Positions 25,862 through 33,806 of a DNA stretch of 64,000 nucleotides are shown here, piece after piece. The notes under the pieces are model-generated. The model searched no databases. It saw only the letters and a list, made by a program, of their open reading frames with translations, and had not been told where the DNA came from. This DNA comes from an uncultured Reyranella sp. (GTDB lineage Bacteria; Pseudomonadota; Alphaproteobacteria; Reyranellales; Reyranellaceae), in the NCBI RefSeq assembly GCF_945957355.1, contig NZ_CAMFKM010000011.1:1-64000 (forward strand). The letters run 5' to 3'. Both the position numbers and the translations under genes were made by a program. Each line of letters starts with the position of its first letter. Position 1 is the first letter of the stretch.

Positions 25862-26771
25862 CGCGCGGCGACGCGCTGAGCGCGCCCGCGGCACGCGAGT
25901 CCATCACATCGAGCAGGCCCGGCCGCACGCCGAGCTGCTCGACGAACTGGTCGAGCTTGCGGCGGGCGAGCGGGTTGGACTGCTGGTGGCGGGTCGCGAG
26001 GATCAGCTCGTTCTTCAGCGTGTGTTCAAGGCCGGTGAACTCGGTCACCCGCACCTTGTAGCCCCGGGCTTCGAGCACCAGGCCACGCAGCACGTTGGTG
26101 GCGTGTGCGCCGAACTCGCGGCGATGCAGCGGGTGGCGCCACAGCTGGTCGATCGGCCCGGGCTTCGCATGCTCGAGCAGCGCCGCGACCTCGGCCTGGC
26201 AGCACGGGATCAGCGCGATGACCTTCGCCTCGTGGCGCAGCGCGAAGCGGATCGCATCGTCGGTGGCGGTGTCGCAGGCATGCAGCGCCGTCACCATGTC
26301 GGCGCGGCCGTTCGGCAGCACGGTGTCGGCGATGCCGCCGGCGACGAACGACATGCGATCGAAGCCGCAGTCTTTCGCAAGCTGCTGCGAACGCTCGACC
26401 AGTTCGGCGCGCACGTCGACACCGACGATCGATCCGCGGCCGGCCGGGCCCACGACGAGGTCATAGAGGATGAAGCCGAGATAGGATTTGCCGGCGCCGA
26501 GATCGGCGATCACCGGATCGTTTTCGTCAGCCAGCAGCGCGTCGAGCGAGGGCCGCAGCAGCTGCACCAGATGCAGCACCTGCTTCAGCTTGCGCCGCGT
26601 GTCGAGGTTCAGCCCGCCGTCGCGCGTCAGCACGTGCAGCGCCTTCAGCAGGGTGACGGAACTCTCGCGCGCCGGCCCCGGCCACATCTCCGCCAGCACT
26701 TTGCGCGCCGCGATCACGTCGGGCCGTTCGCGGGAGGAGGGCGGGGGCTTGCGGGATGGTTGCCGGCTCAT
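25827..26771 (-). CDS. SAM-dependent methyltransferase (Methyltransf_32-like)
   Basis: A 314-residue protein with a Rossmann methyltransferase core. Motif I is VIADLGAGKSYLGFILYDL near residue 105, followed by IVGVDVRAELVERSQQLA. ALHACDTATDDAIRFAL and IALIPCCQAEVAALLE match the HxCGxxTD-like and PCC patterns of the Methyltransf_32 group, some of which act on RNA. The N-terminal ~100 residues are basic and helical (SRQPSRKPPPSSRERPDV). The start at 26771 was chosen because the longer frame lies in the preceding gene. It is 53 bases downstream of the three-gene SOS-boxed cassette in the same direction and could be read through from it. Confidence 0.8.
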   Translation of the reverse strand: MSRQPSRKPPPSSRERPDVIAARKVLAEMWPGPARESSVTLLKALHVLTRDGGLNLDTRRKLKQVLHLVQLLRPSLDALLADENDPVIADLGAGKSYLGFILYDLVVGPAGRGSIVGVDVRAELVERSQQLAKDCGFDRMSFVAGGIADTVLPNGRADMVTALHACDTATDDAIRFALRHEAKVIALIPCCQAEVAALLEHAKPGPIDQLWRHPLHRREFGAHATNVLRGLVLEARGYKVRVTEFTGLEHTLKNELILATRHQQSNPLARRKLDQFVEQLGVRPGLLDVMDSRAAGALSASPRVTASGEGSGYS

Positions 26772-26824
26772 GGGGGGAGCTTGTGGGCGAGACCGCAGGC
26801 CGCCGCAAGCTCCCCGCCTGGTTT

Positions 26825-27256
26825 CTAGTGCCGCGCCGGCAGCGGCAGGATCACGGGCGCGGGGGGCGGCGGGATCAGGGGCAGGCCGAGCGTGTGGTTG
26901 AGTTCGGCCACGTCGTCGATCCAGGGCGAAAGGCCACCCGAGGCCCGGAGCGAGGGGAACGGCTCGTGCGTCATGAGCTGCGTGACCGTGACGGAGTCCG
27001 GCCGCTGCGGGCGTGCGACATGGACGAGGTGGAAGCGGCGGCCATCCGTGAGGCTGGCGACGCAGTCCAGCGACGCGGCGTCGGCCGCACACTGCGTGCG
27101 ATAGGCCTCGACATGTTCCAGGTCATCGAAGGTGAACCCGTAAGGCTGACGGGCCGCGAGCTCGAAAGCGCGCCGGATCAGGCCGGCTTCCCGGTCGAGC
27201 GGATCCCGTGCCCCGGAATCCATGGCATTGGGCAGGCAATCGAAGACGGTGGACAT
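26825..27256 (-). CDS. Hypothetical protein, third gene of SOS-boxed cassette
   Basis: A 143-residue protein not recognised. It is mostly helical in the first half (AGLIRRAFELAARQPYGFTFDDLEHVEAYR), has a central strand region (RRFHLVHVARPQRPDSVTVTQ) and a C-terminal Pro-rich tail (LPLIPPPPAPVILPLPARH). There is no signal peptide or membrane segment. The start at 27256 has AGGGAGT just upstream. It follows the 211-residue gene by 10 bases, so the two are almost certainly one transcript, which begins at the SOS-boxed promoter near 28178. Confidence 0.65.
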   Translation of the reverse strand: MSTVFDCLPNAMDSGARDPLDREAGLIRRAFELAARQPYGFTFDDLEHVEAYRTQCAADAASLDCVASLTDGRRFHLVHVARPQRPDSVTVTQLMTHEPFPSLRASGGLSPWIDDVAELNHTLGLPLIPPPPAPVILPLPARH

Positions 27257-27266
27257 GGGCACTCCC

Positions 27267-27902
27267 TTACAGATGGTGCAGGCCGCGGCAGCAACGCCAG
27301 AACCACGACCGATGTTCCCGCTCCGCCCATTCGATCATCACCCCGGCGTAATGGCAGGGATCCGTGACGGTGGGATGAGCCTTTTCGATCAGCCGCGCGG
27401 CGGCGAGATGCGCGGGCCAGGACCAGGCGCCGACATGCCGTTCGGCGCGATAGTGCGCGACCACCTGGCGGGTCATGCCGGTCAGGCGGCCCCAGGCGAG
27501 GATCTCCTCGCGCTCGGCGGCCCGGCGCTCCCATTCCAGCGCCACCTCCTCGCGCGTGGCGCCGTGGGTGCTGTTGGCCTTGAGGCGATGCAGCCGCTTG
27601 TCGAAGGCATATTCGGCGAAGGCGGCGGCGTGCTCGGGCTGGGTGAAGCGGAAGGTGCCGATGCCATTGAAGCAACCGCTGCGATGCTCGCCGAGCCCGC
27701 CCAGCATCGCATTCATCTCGGCCTGCTCGTAGACCATCCAGAGGCCGCGCCGGATGACCTGCGTGGCATGGGGGAAGGCCCGCTCGACCTCTTCCGAGGT
27801 GTCGTAGCGCGGCGGGCTGCGATAGGGGATTCGCGCCGGCCCGGGCGGACGACGGGTCGAGGGGGTGGCGTCGGCGGCAGGGGCGGAAGAGGTGTCGGTC
27901 AT
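27267..27902 (-). CDS. Hypothetical protein, second gene of SOS-boxed cassette
   Basis: A 211-residue protein that I do not recognise. The first ~35 residues are Pro/Ala/Ser-rich and probably disordered. A helical body follows, with YDTSEEVERAFPHATQVIRRGLW and an Arg/Glu-rich segment (REEVALEWERRAAEREEILAWGRL). The C-terminus is rich in Trp and His with two Cys (WAEREHRSWFWRCCRGLHHL). There is no leader or membrane helix. It lies 8 bases after the zinc-ribbon gene and 10 bases before the third gene, which shows a compact operon. Confidence 0.65.
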   Translation of the reverse strand: MTDTSSAPAADATPSTRRPPGPARIPYRSPPRYDTSEEVERAFPHATQVIRRGLWMVYEQAEMNAMLGGLGEHRSGCFNGIGTFRFTQPEHAAAFAEYAFDKRLHRLKANSTHGATREEVALEWERRAAEREEILAWGRLTGMTRQVVAHYRAERHVGAWSWPAHLAAARLIEKAHPTVTDPCHYAGVMIEWAEREHRSWFWRCCRGLHHL

Positions 27903-27910
27903 GGCGTGCC

Positions 27911-28144
27911 TCACCGCGCCCGCACGAAGGAGCGCAGCTCGGCCTGCGACAGGAACCGGGTGACGCCGAAGACGCGCGAGCCGCACCGGCTGCAGACCAG
28001 GCCCGCCTCCTGGAGCGTGCACCGGTCGCCCGGCTGGGCCTTCAGCGCGGACGCGGTGACGACGACGCGCCGGATGCAGCGTTCGCATTCGATGCCGATG
28101 GGATGCGGGGCCGTGGCGACGTCGTGAAGCGTTAAACCGAACAT
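27911..28144 (-). CDS. Small zinc-ribbon protein, first gene of SOS-boxed cassette
   Basis: A 77-residue protein with two CxxC knuckles, ECERCIRR near residue 20 and VCSRCGSRVFG near residue 52, about 28 residues apart, forming a likely zinc ribbon. Between them is a basic and hydrophobic segment (VVVTASALKAQPGDRC). The start at 28144 has the strong ribosome site AGAGGAGG; an in-frame start at 28183 would fall inside the SOS box. The first gene after the box, it is the best candidate for a DNA- or RNA-binding or protein-binding adapter. No closer family is recognised. Confidence 0.7.
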   Translation of the reverse strand: MFGLTLHDVATAPHPIGIECERCIRRVVVTASALKAQPGDRCTLQEAGLVCSRCGSRVFGVTRFLSQAELRSFVRAR

Positions 28145-28177
28145 CCAGCACCTCCTCTGCTGGACGGACTCGTATTC

Positions 28178-28192
28178 GAACAAAACAGGAAC
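28178..28192. promoter_or_regulatory. LexA-type SOS box
   Basis: GAACAAAACAGGAAC reads on the minus strand as GTTC-N7-GTTC, an exact match to the alphaproteobacterial LexA box, with the T-rich spacer typical of real sites. It ends 34 bases upstream of the zinc-ribbon gene start, where a repressor would block the promoter. Basis: the sequence match is seen; LexA control is inferred. Confidence 0.7.
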
Positions 28193-28196
28193 AACA

Positions 28197-28216
28197 AGCC
28201 CCTTAATACAGGGGCT
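28197..28216 (-). terminator. Intrinsic terminator for leftward transcripts
   Basis: AGCCCC (28197-28202) and GGGGCT (28211-28216) form a 6-bp stem. Read on the minus strand, it is followed by TTGTTGTT. It would stop transcription from 28303-28641 before the SOS-boxed promoter, so that the cassette has its own control. Confidence 0.55.
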
Positions 28217-28302
28217 CGCGTCCCGAAAAACCCGCTAGATATGGGCTGAAAGCGGTGCTGGCAGCGTCTTTCCGGAGAGTCCCGTCGCGACGTTGGCGGG
28301 GG

Positions 28303-28641
28303 TCAGTAGACCTCTTCCAGCGGAATCCACGCGAACCTGTCCTCGTCGCGGGGCATCGAGCCGCAGCTGCCGCGCCAAGTCGAACCGCGCGAGACCCCGA
28401 CCTTCACGTTCTGGCCGGGCGACAGCATCATGATGATGTCGCGGTCCGTCGTGTTGCCGCCGGCGCGCAGGGCGATGAAACGAGTCTGGCCGTTACAGTT
28501 GGTGTTGCTGAAGTGCAGCACGCCGTTGTCGGTCTGGGTCGTGCGCTTCTGGTTCTGCGCATCGGCCTCCGCCGCGAAGCCGATGCACAGGGCGATGGCG
28601 GCGACACCGGCGCGGGTGCCGAAGGATCGGGAACGGTTCAC
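28303..28641 (-). CDS. Small secreted hypothetical protein
   Basis: A 112-residue protein with a signal peptide (TRAGVAAIALCIGFAAEADAQ). The mature ~80 residues contain two Cys (SNTNCNGQTRF and WRGSCGSMP) likely to form a disulfide, and a beta-rich pattern. No family is recognised. It is followed on the same strand by the terminator-like hairpin at 28197-28216. It lies 33 bases downstream of another small secreted protein gene, with which it may share a transcript. Confidence 0.65.
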   Translation of the reverse strand: MNRSRSFGTRAGVAAIALCIGFAAEADAQNQKRTTQTDNGVLHFSNTNCNGQTRFIALRAGGNTTDRDIIMMLSPGQNVKVGVSRGSTWRGSCGSMPRDEDRFAWIPLEEVY

Positions 28642-28674
28642 GTGGGTCTCCGGTAGGGACGGGCGATCGACGCG

Positions 28675-28902
28675 TTACTGCTTCGGCAGCTTGCGCGGGC
28701 AGGATTGCGGCATGCCCTCGACGGTGTAGCCCCAGGCATAGTCGCCGCTGGTGCCCTTGACGACCTTGCCGACCGGGAAGCCGGGCTGCGCTTCATCGGC
28801 GCCGGTATAGTCGCCCTGGGGATTGTACCAGCAGGTGATGGCGGCCATTGCCGAAGACGTGCCGAGGCCCAACAGGGCGGCGGCGATCAACAGGGTTTTC
28901 AT
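28675..28902 (-). CDS. Small secreted hypothetical protein
   Basis: A 75-residue protein with a signal peptide (KTLLIAAALLGLGTSSAMA) and a 55-residue mature part holding two cysteines (ITCWYNPQGDY and PQSCPRKLP). No function is recognised. The start at 28902 follows a purine-rich stretch and gives a good leader; the longer frame upstream overlaps the TPR gene. It lies between two other exported-protein genes on the same strand. Confidence 0.6.
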   Translation of the reverse strand: MKTLLIAAALLGLGTSSAMAAITCWYNPQGDYTGADEAQPGFPVGKVVKGTSGDYAWGYTVEGMPQSCPRKLPKQ

Positions 28903-28945
28903 GGTCAGTCTCCACTCCAGGGTTGGGAACAGGAAAGATCGGGGA

Positions 28946-29617
28946 TCACGGCGACATCCACGGATCCCACGAGCGCCGTCCGCTGACGGCTGGTGTGGAC
29001 GCGGTCGCGGGCTTCGCCGCCGCCAGCTTGTCGCCACCCATGCGCCGGTCCGCGGCGGCGCCCGCCGCATCGCCGCGGGCCTCACGCACGGCGGCACGGT
29101 TCTCGTATGGGTTGTAGAGCGGGTGGACATAGGATGGCGCCAGCCGGATGGCCTCGTCGAGGTCGCGCATCGCCTCGTCGAGCCGGCGCTCGGCCAGCAA
29201 CAGCTCGCCGCGTCGCGCATAGGCCACGGCGAATTGCGGATCGAGCCGGATCGCCATGCCGAAGTCGGCGAGGGCTCCCGCCGTGTCGCCCGCAGCGGCA
29301 CGCAGTGTGCCGCGCGTGTTGTAGAGCCGGGCGGTATCGGGCAGCAGGACGATGGCCCGGTCAAGATCGCGCAGCGCCTGATCCGGCGCGGTGCCGCGGA
29401 AGCCGAGCTCGGCGCCGCGATTGTTCAGGGCGGCGGCGCGCTCGGCCGGCGTTGCGCGATCGGACTCGATCACCACCGTGCAATCGGCCACGACGTCGGT
29501 GGCCTTGGCCGGGCTGCGCAGGCAGGAGGTCCAGGCCACGGCGTTCGACTGCGCACTGGCCGGCGCCGGCATCGCGGCGGCCACCGCGAGCAGCAGAAGA
29601 GTGCCGGAATGCCTCAT
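28946..29617 (-). CDS. Exported TPR-repeat protein
   Basis: A 223-residue protein with a signal peptide (TLLLLAVAAAMPAPASA). About three TPR units follow, for example ALNNRGAELGFRGTAPDQALRDLDRAI, ARLYNTRGTLRAAAGDTAGALADF and AYARRGELLLAERRLDEAMRDLDEAI. TPRs form a protein-binding superhelix, here in the periplasm. Two Cys in the mature N-terminus (TSCLRS, ADCTVV) may pair. Its ATG overlaps the stop of the upstream gene (29614-30042) in an ATGA junction, so these two are translationally coupled. Confidence 0.75.
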   Translation of the reverse strand: MRHSGTLLLLAVAAAMPAPASAQSNAVAWTSCLRSPAKATDVVADCTVVIESDRATPAERAAALNNRGAELGFRGTAPDQALRDLDRAIVLLPDTARLYNTRGTLRAAAGDTAGALADFGMAIRLDPQFAVAYARRGELLLAERRLDEAMRDLDEAIRLAPSYVHPLYNPYENRAAVREARGDAAGAAADRRMGGDKLAAAKPATASTPAVSGRRSWDPWMSP

Positions 29618-30042
29618 TTCAGGGGCTCCCAGACGTACCGGCATTCCATGTTGTTGCTGGTCACGTAGAGCAGGCGCGGGCCATCGCCGCGGGCGAAGTC
29701 GAAGGACCAGAGCACACCGTCGGGGCGCGTGAGTTGAACCCGGCCCGAGCCGTCGGCCTTCAGTCTCGAGAGATCGAAGGAGAGCGGGCCGAGCCACGGG
29801 CCGCCGTCGGGTGTGGCGGTGAACCGGCGGTCGCGGATCTCGATGCGATAGCGGGGCAAGTCGGTTGTCCGGCAGCGCGCGCCCGGCGTGCCGTCGACCG
29901 CGACGGTGCTGATCCAGCTCGCATCCGCGGCCAGCGCGCTTGCGGCACACAGGCCGACGCCAGCCACGATGCTAGCGATGCCGCCGGCGATCTTCTGCAG
30001 GCACGCCGGCACCGAATGCCATCCGTGCATTGTCCTGGACAT
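29614..30042 (-). CDS. Exported hypothetical protein
   Basis: A 142-residue protein with a membrane-type leader (IAGGIASIVAGVGLCAASALA). The mature part is beta-rich with two Cys (GARCRTTDLP and NMECRYVWEP). It has no recognised family. The start at 30042 follows GAGAGGGAC; ATG at 30030 is an alternative. It is the first gene of a pair with the TPR protein. An inverted repeat about 110 bases upstream (30150-30174) may control it. Confidence 0.6.
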   Translation of the reverse strand: MSRTMHGWHSVPACLQKIAGGIASIVAGVGLCAASALAADASWISTVAVDGTPGARCRTTDLPRYRIEIRDRRFTATPDGGPWLGPLSFDLSRLKADGSGRVQLTRPDGVLWSFDFARGDGPRLLYVTSNNMECRYVWEPLK

Positions 30043-30149
30043 TGTCACGCAAGTCCCTCTCCCCGCGGCGATGCTAGGCGGCTGCGCAAGCGGACGCCAT
30101 CGGGAAAATTGCAGGGACCGCGGTGACGAAACATCGCGCATGAGTTGCG

Positions 30150-30174
30150 CATCGAATGAAGTAGACATTCGATG
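30150..30174. promoter_or_regulatory. Perfect inverted repeat, candidate operator
   Basis: CATCGAATG and CATTCGATG are exact reverse complements separated by seven bases (AAGTAGA). It lies between two leftward genes, 108 bases upstream of the 30042 start. It fits a dimeric regulator site, but the regulator is unknown. Confidence 0.4.
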
Positions 30175-30215
30175 TGAAGTGATGAAGGCGATCCCCGCAG
30201 GGCGACCTCATTCGG

Positions 30216-31115
30216 TCATTCGTCCGTCACGCCGATGTAGGGAATGATCTGCCGGTCGGGCTGGTCGAAGTCGATCAGGATGCGGCCGGGAATCGTCGCG
30301 ATCTCGAGGTTCTTCGTGAAGAAGGCGCGGCTGCCGAAACGCGGCAGCAACTCGGCCCGCGCCGTCGACCAGTCGGCGAAGGCGCAGTATTGCGCGGCCG
30401 GCAGGGTGCAGGGATCGCGGGCCGGCTCGATCTGGGAAAAGCCCAGCGGGTGCCAGTCGTGATAGAGGCTGCCGATGAAGCGGCTGGCCGGATAGGGGGC
30501 CGGGCCGCAATTGAACCGGCGCGCCAGCTCGCAATAGCGCGGATACAGGTCGCGGAAATCGCCCACGCGATACGAGGCGTCGTCGGTCGATTGCAGCTTC
30601 TTCACCTCGGCCCCGGTGAGCGCGTTCGCGCCGTCGAGGAACCGCTCGCGGATCGCCGCGCCCTTCTCCTGCTCCACCGCACGGATGATCTGCAGCAGGC
30701 CGCGGGCATTGGCGGGATAAAGCTCGGTGCGCCGCGGGAAGATGATGGCCGACACGTGCTGGCCCTCGCGCAGGCTGAGGCCGTTCTTCTCCAGCGCCTG
30801 CTTCGCCGTGTAGCCGGCCATCTCCTCGTAGCTTGCGACGAACGAATAGAGCTGGTCCGGCGGCCCGAGCCGCTCCAGCCGGTCGATCGCCAGTCCCGGT
30901 TCCGTCTGCGGATCGTAGGCGACCATGCGGATGAGATGGCCGGCCGGGCGGTTGCTCTCCAGATCGGCCCAGGCCTGCGCGGTGCTCCTGCGCTCGAAAG
31001 ACGATGGGGCGGAACGAGGCGGGGCGAGGCCGACCGCGACGGCGGCGAGGATCGCGCCGGCCGCCAGGCTCGCGAACAGGGCGCTGCGGAGGAGCCGCTT
31101 CGGATGGAACTTCAT
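30216..31115 (-). CDS. Hypothetical protein with N-terminal membrane anchor
   Basis: A 299-residue protein with one N-terminal membrane helix (ALFASLAAGAILAAVAVGL). The rest is soluble and probably periplasmic, with the segments FVASYEEMAGYTAKQALEK and DLYPRYCELARRFNCGPAPY and a C-terminal beta region. No family is recognised. It has a purine-rich sequence upstream of its start and is preceded by the second copy of the GGTCCCTC repeat. It is divergent from the ycjX gene. Confidence 0.65.
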   Translation of the reverse strand: MKFHPKRLLRSALFASLAAGAILAAVAVGLAPPRSAPSSFERRSTAQAWADLESNRPAGHLIRMVAYDPQTEPGLAIDRLERLGPPDQLYSFVASYEEMAGYTAKQALEKNGLSLREGQHVSAIIFPRRTELYPANARGLLQIIRAVEQEKGAAIRERFLDGANALTGAEVKKLQSTDDASYRVGDFRDLYPRYCELARRFNCGPAPYPASRFIGSLYHDWHPLGFSQIEPARDPCTLPAAQYCAFADWSTARAELLPRFGSRAFFTKNLEIATIPGRILIDFDQPDRQIIPYIGVTDE

Positions 31116-31137
31116 TCAGCCTTCTCTCTGAGCCAAA

Positions 31138-31230
31138 GGTCCCTCACTGCGTTCGGGATGACAGCTTTTTTTGCAGAGGCGCACAGCGCAACGATCAACA
31201 AAATTGTCATCCCGAGCGGAGCGAGGGACC
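31138..31230. repeat. Palindromic intergenic repeat (GGTCCCTC family), copy 2
   Basis: The left arm at 31138-31162 begins GGTCCCTCACTGCGTTCGGG and the right arm at 31206-31230 is its complement with three mismatches in 25. The arms and part of the central region (GCGCA...AAAAT..TGTCATCC) match the copy at 20728-20828. It sits between two divergent genes. Confidence 0.8.
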
Positions 31231-31290
31231 GTTCTCATTCTCTCTCCGCCTTGCCATCTTTCGGACGTGGTGACACCCCACATCAAAGAT

Positions 31291-32694
31291 ATGCCTTTCT
31301 CCCGTCTCAGAACCGCGGCCGGCTCCACGCTCGAGGGGCTGGCGGCGGCGTTCGATGCCTCGCCGCTCTCGCAGCGGCGGCATCGCATCGCCGTGACCGG
31401 GCTGCAGCGCTCGGGCAAGACCGTGTTCATCACCGCCTTCGCCCATGCGCTGCGCACGGCCGCGCAGGCGCCGATGGCGTCCTTCCCGTTCTTTCCCTGG
31501 CGCGAGCATGTGCGCGACGTCGAGCTGCTGCCGATCCCCGGCGTGCCGCGCTTTCCCTTCGAGGAGCGCCTCGATCAGCTGCTCGCCGAGCCGCCGGCCT
31601 GGCCGGCGCCGACCACCGGCTTGAGCGGCCTGCGCGTGCGCATCCGGCATGGCGATGTCGGGCTGCTGCGCTCCGTCGTCTCGTCCGAGGCCACGACCGA
31701 TCTCGATCTCATCGACTATCCCGGCGAATGGCTTTTGGACCTGCCGATGCTGACCCAGTCGTTCCGCGACTGGTCGCGGCAGATGGAGGAGCTGGCCAAC
31801 AGCGCCGGCCGGAACGATCTCGCGGCGCCCTGGCTCGATGCCGTGCGCGCGCTTGATCCCGCCGCGCCGGAGAACCCGGCGGAGCTGGCCCGGATCGGGC
31901 TGCTCTACCGCGACTATCTCCTGCGCTGCCGCGAGGAGCGCAGCCTGTGCTTCGTGCAGCCCGGCCGCTTTGCGCTCAGCGATCAAGCCGCCGATCCCGC
32001 CGCGCTGTTCTTCCCGCTCTCCTCTGTACGCTCCGGCGTGCGCGCGCCCCGCAGCGGCACGATGGGCGCCGCCCTGCTGCAACGCCACGCCGCCTACCTC
32101 AGGCAGGTGCGCCAGTTCTACGGCGAGGTCTTCGGCCGCATGGGCAAGCAGGTGCTGCTGGTCGATCTGCTCTCGGCGCTGCAGCAGGGGCGCGACGCCT
32201 TCACCGATCTCGGCCTCGCCATCCGCAGCATCAGCGACGCCTTCGACGATCTGCGCAATCCGCTGCTGCGCCTGCTGCCGCTGGCGAGGGTCGACCGGCT
32301 GGCGCTGGCCGCCACCAAGGCCGACCATGTCACCGCCGACCAGCATGCCAACCTGGTCAACCTGCTGCGCGACCTGATCGGCGAGCCGTTCCTGCAGGCG
32401 ACGGCGCGGCAGTCGGGCCTGCTGGCCGTCTCCTCGGTGCGCGCGACGACCGACCTCAAGCTCAAGGTGAACGGGCTCGCCACGCCCTTCCTGCGCGGCA
32501 TTCCTGCGGGCCGAGCTGAGGTGCTGGACATCCAGCCCGGCGTGATCCCCGGCACCATCCCCGCCGCCGACCAGTGGGCAGAGCAGGGTTTCAACATCCG
32601 CCGCTTCGAGCCGCCACGGCTGGGGCCCGCCTTCAGGGAACGGCCGCTGCCGCACGTCAATCTCGACAAGGTCCTCCAGTTCCTTCTCGCGTGA
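31291..32694 (+). CDS. ycjX: YcjX-family P-loop NTPase (DUF463)
   Basis: A 467-residue protein with the YcjX signature. The Walker A loop is GLQRSGKT at residues 37-44. The family segments LIDYPGEWLLDLPML (Walker B-like), KQVLLVDLLSALQQG and ALAATKADHVTADQH (NKxD-like guanine loop) follow. The protein is related to dynamin-like GTPases and sits with YcjF in stress-linked operons of other proteobacteria. Its exact work is unknown. Start at 31291 is 61 bases after the repeat. It is followed 8 bases later by the ycjF gene. Confidence 0.9.
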   Translation: MPFSRLRTAAGSTLEGLAAAFDASPLSQRRHRIAVTGLQRSGKTVFITAFAHALRTAAQAPMASFPFFPWREHVRDVELLPIPGVPRFPFEERLDQLLAEPPAWPAPTTGLSGLRVRIRHGDVGLLRSVVSSEATTDLDLIDYPGEWLLDLPMLTQSFRDWSRQMEELANSAGRNDLAAPWLDAVRALDPAAPENPAELARIGLLYRDYLLRCREERSLCFVQPGRFALSDQAADPAALFFPLSSVRSGVRAPRSGTMGAALLQRHAAYLRQVRQFYGEVFGRMGKQVLLVDLLSALQQGRDAFTDLGLAIRSISDAFDDLRNPLLRLLPLARVDRLALAATKADHVTADQHANLVNLLRDLIGEPFLQATARQSGLLAVSSVRATTDLKLKVNGLATPFLRGIPAGRAEVLDIQPGVIPGTIPAADQWAEQGFNIRRFEPPRLGPAFRERPLPHVNLDKVLQFLLA

Positions 32695-32702
32695 GCATCC
32701 TC

Positions 32703-33617
32703 ATGAGCACCACCAACGCCGAGACACCCCGCCGCCTGGTCGACATGGAGTTCCGGCCGGGCGACCTGCCACCGGCCGACGCGCCCCCGCTCGACGAGTC
32801 GCTGCCGGTGACGACGCGCCCGCCGGCGATCCGCTGGCCCGCCAAGCTGGCGCTGGGCTCGGCCGGCCTGCTGCTGGTGCTGTTCGTCGTCGACGGCGCC
32901 GTCTCGCTGCTGCAGCGCGCGATCGAACGCGGCAGCCTGCTCGACCTCGCGCAGTTCGGCTTGCTGGTGGCGCTGCTGGTCTCGACCCTGTGGCTGGTCG
33001 CTGGCCAGGCCCGGGCCTATGCGCGGCTGAAGTCGGCCGAGCGGGCGAGGGAACTCGCCGAGCATCTGGTGCGGCTGGGCGGTGTCGGCAGCGGCAGCCG
33101 TCTGGTCGGCGTGCTCGATGCGCTCTACGCCGGCAACCCCGAGGTGCGCGGCAAGCTCGGCGCCGTCTCGGCCGCGCTGCAGCCGCAGCACACCGACGCC
33201 GACGTGATCGATCTCCTGAACCGCGAGATCTTCGTGCCGATGGATCGCGCGGCCGACGAGCGCATCCAGCGCGCCGCGCTGCGCGCCAGCCTGGGCGTCG
33301 CCGCCTGTCCGCACCCCGCGCTCGACGCGCTGGTCGTGCTGGGCATCGGCGTCGCGCTGGTCAAGGACCTGATGCAGATCTACGGCCTGCGCCACAGCGC
33401 CCGGGCCGTGTGGCGCATAATCTCGCACGTGTTCTTCTCGGCCTCCTCGACCGCCGTCATGAGCAGCGTCGTGGAGTTCGCGATGAAGGCCACCCACGAC
33501 CGCATCGCCGCCGCCGTCGTCGGCACCGCCGGCGAAGCCCTCGTCGTCGCCCGCCGCATCTTCGCGCTCGGCATGCTGGCCAAGGAGGAGATTCGGCCGC
33601 TGCCGGCGCCGCGGTGA
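32703..33617 (+). CDS. ycjF: YcjF-family inner-membrane protein (DUF697)
   Basis: A 304-residue membrane protein, the usual partner of YcjX. Two membrane helices near the N-terminus (LALGSAGLLLVLFVVDGAV and FGLLVALLVSTLWLVAGQA) and a C-terminal DUF697 region with hydrophobic stretches (LDALVVLGIGVALVKDLMQIYG, HVFFSASSTAVMSSVVEF). YcjF proteins are inner-membrane proteins of unknown role associated with envelope stress. Here the pspF or phage-shock genes that accompany it in enterobacteria are absent, so its regulation differs. Confidence 0.87.
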   Translation: MSTTNAETPRRLVDMEFRPGDLPPADAPPLDESLPVTTRPPAIRWPAKLALGSAGLLLVLFVVDGAVSLLQRAIERGSLLDLAQFGLLVALLVSTLWLVAGQARAYARLKSAERARELAEHLVRLGGVGSGSRLVGVLDALYAGNPEVRGKLGAVSAALQPQHTDADVIDLLNREIFVPMDRAADERIQRAALRASLGVAACPHPALDALVVLGIGVALVKDLMQIYGLRHSARAVWRIISHVFFSASSTAVMSSVVEFAMKATHDRIAAAVVGTAGEALVVARRIFALGMLAKEEIRPLPAPR

Positions 33618-33806
33618 GGTGGTGTTAGTCTCTTCAAGTATGTGACTGAGTAAGTGATAGATATAGGCAAGGACTGGGAACGCTATCGGGCTAGCTGATT
33701 GCTGCTTGTCGGCCATCAAAATGGCCAGCTCAATTGCCTGAAGGCTTTGGCGTTGTCGCCCTACATCCGCTCTCTCGTCGGCGACATCTATAAGTAGGAG
33801 GCGAGC

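Noticed and set aside
33696..33798. Short open frame before the XRE gene as a RelE-type toxin tail
   Set aside because: The frame ends LALSPYIRSLVGDIYK, but it is too short and lacks recognised toxin motifs; kept only as a remark in a finding.
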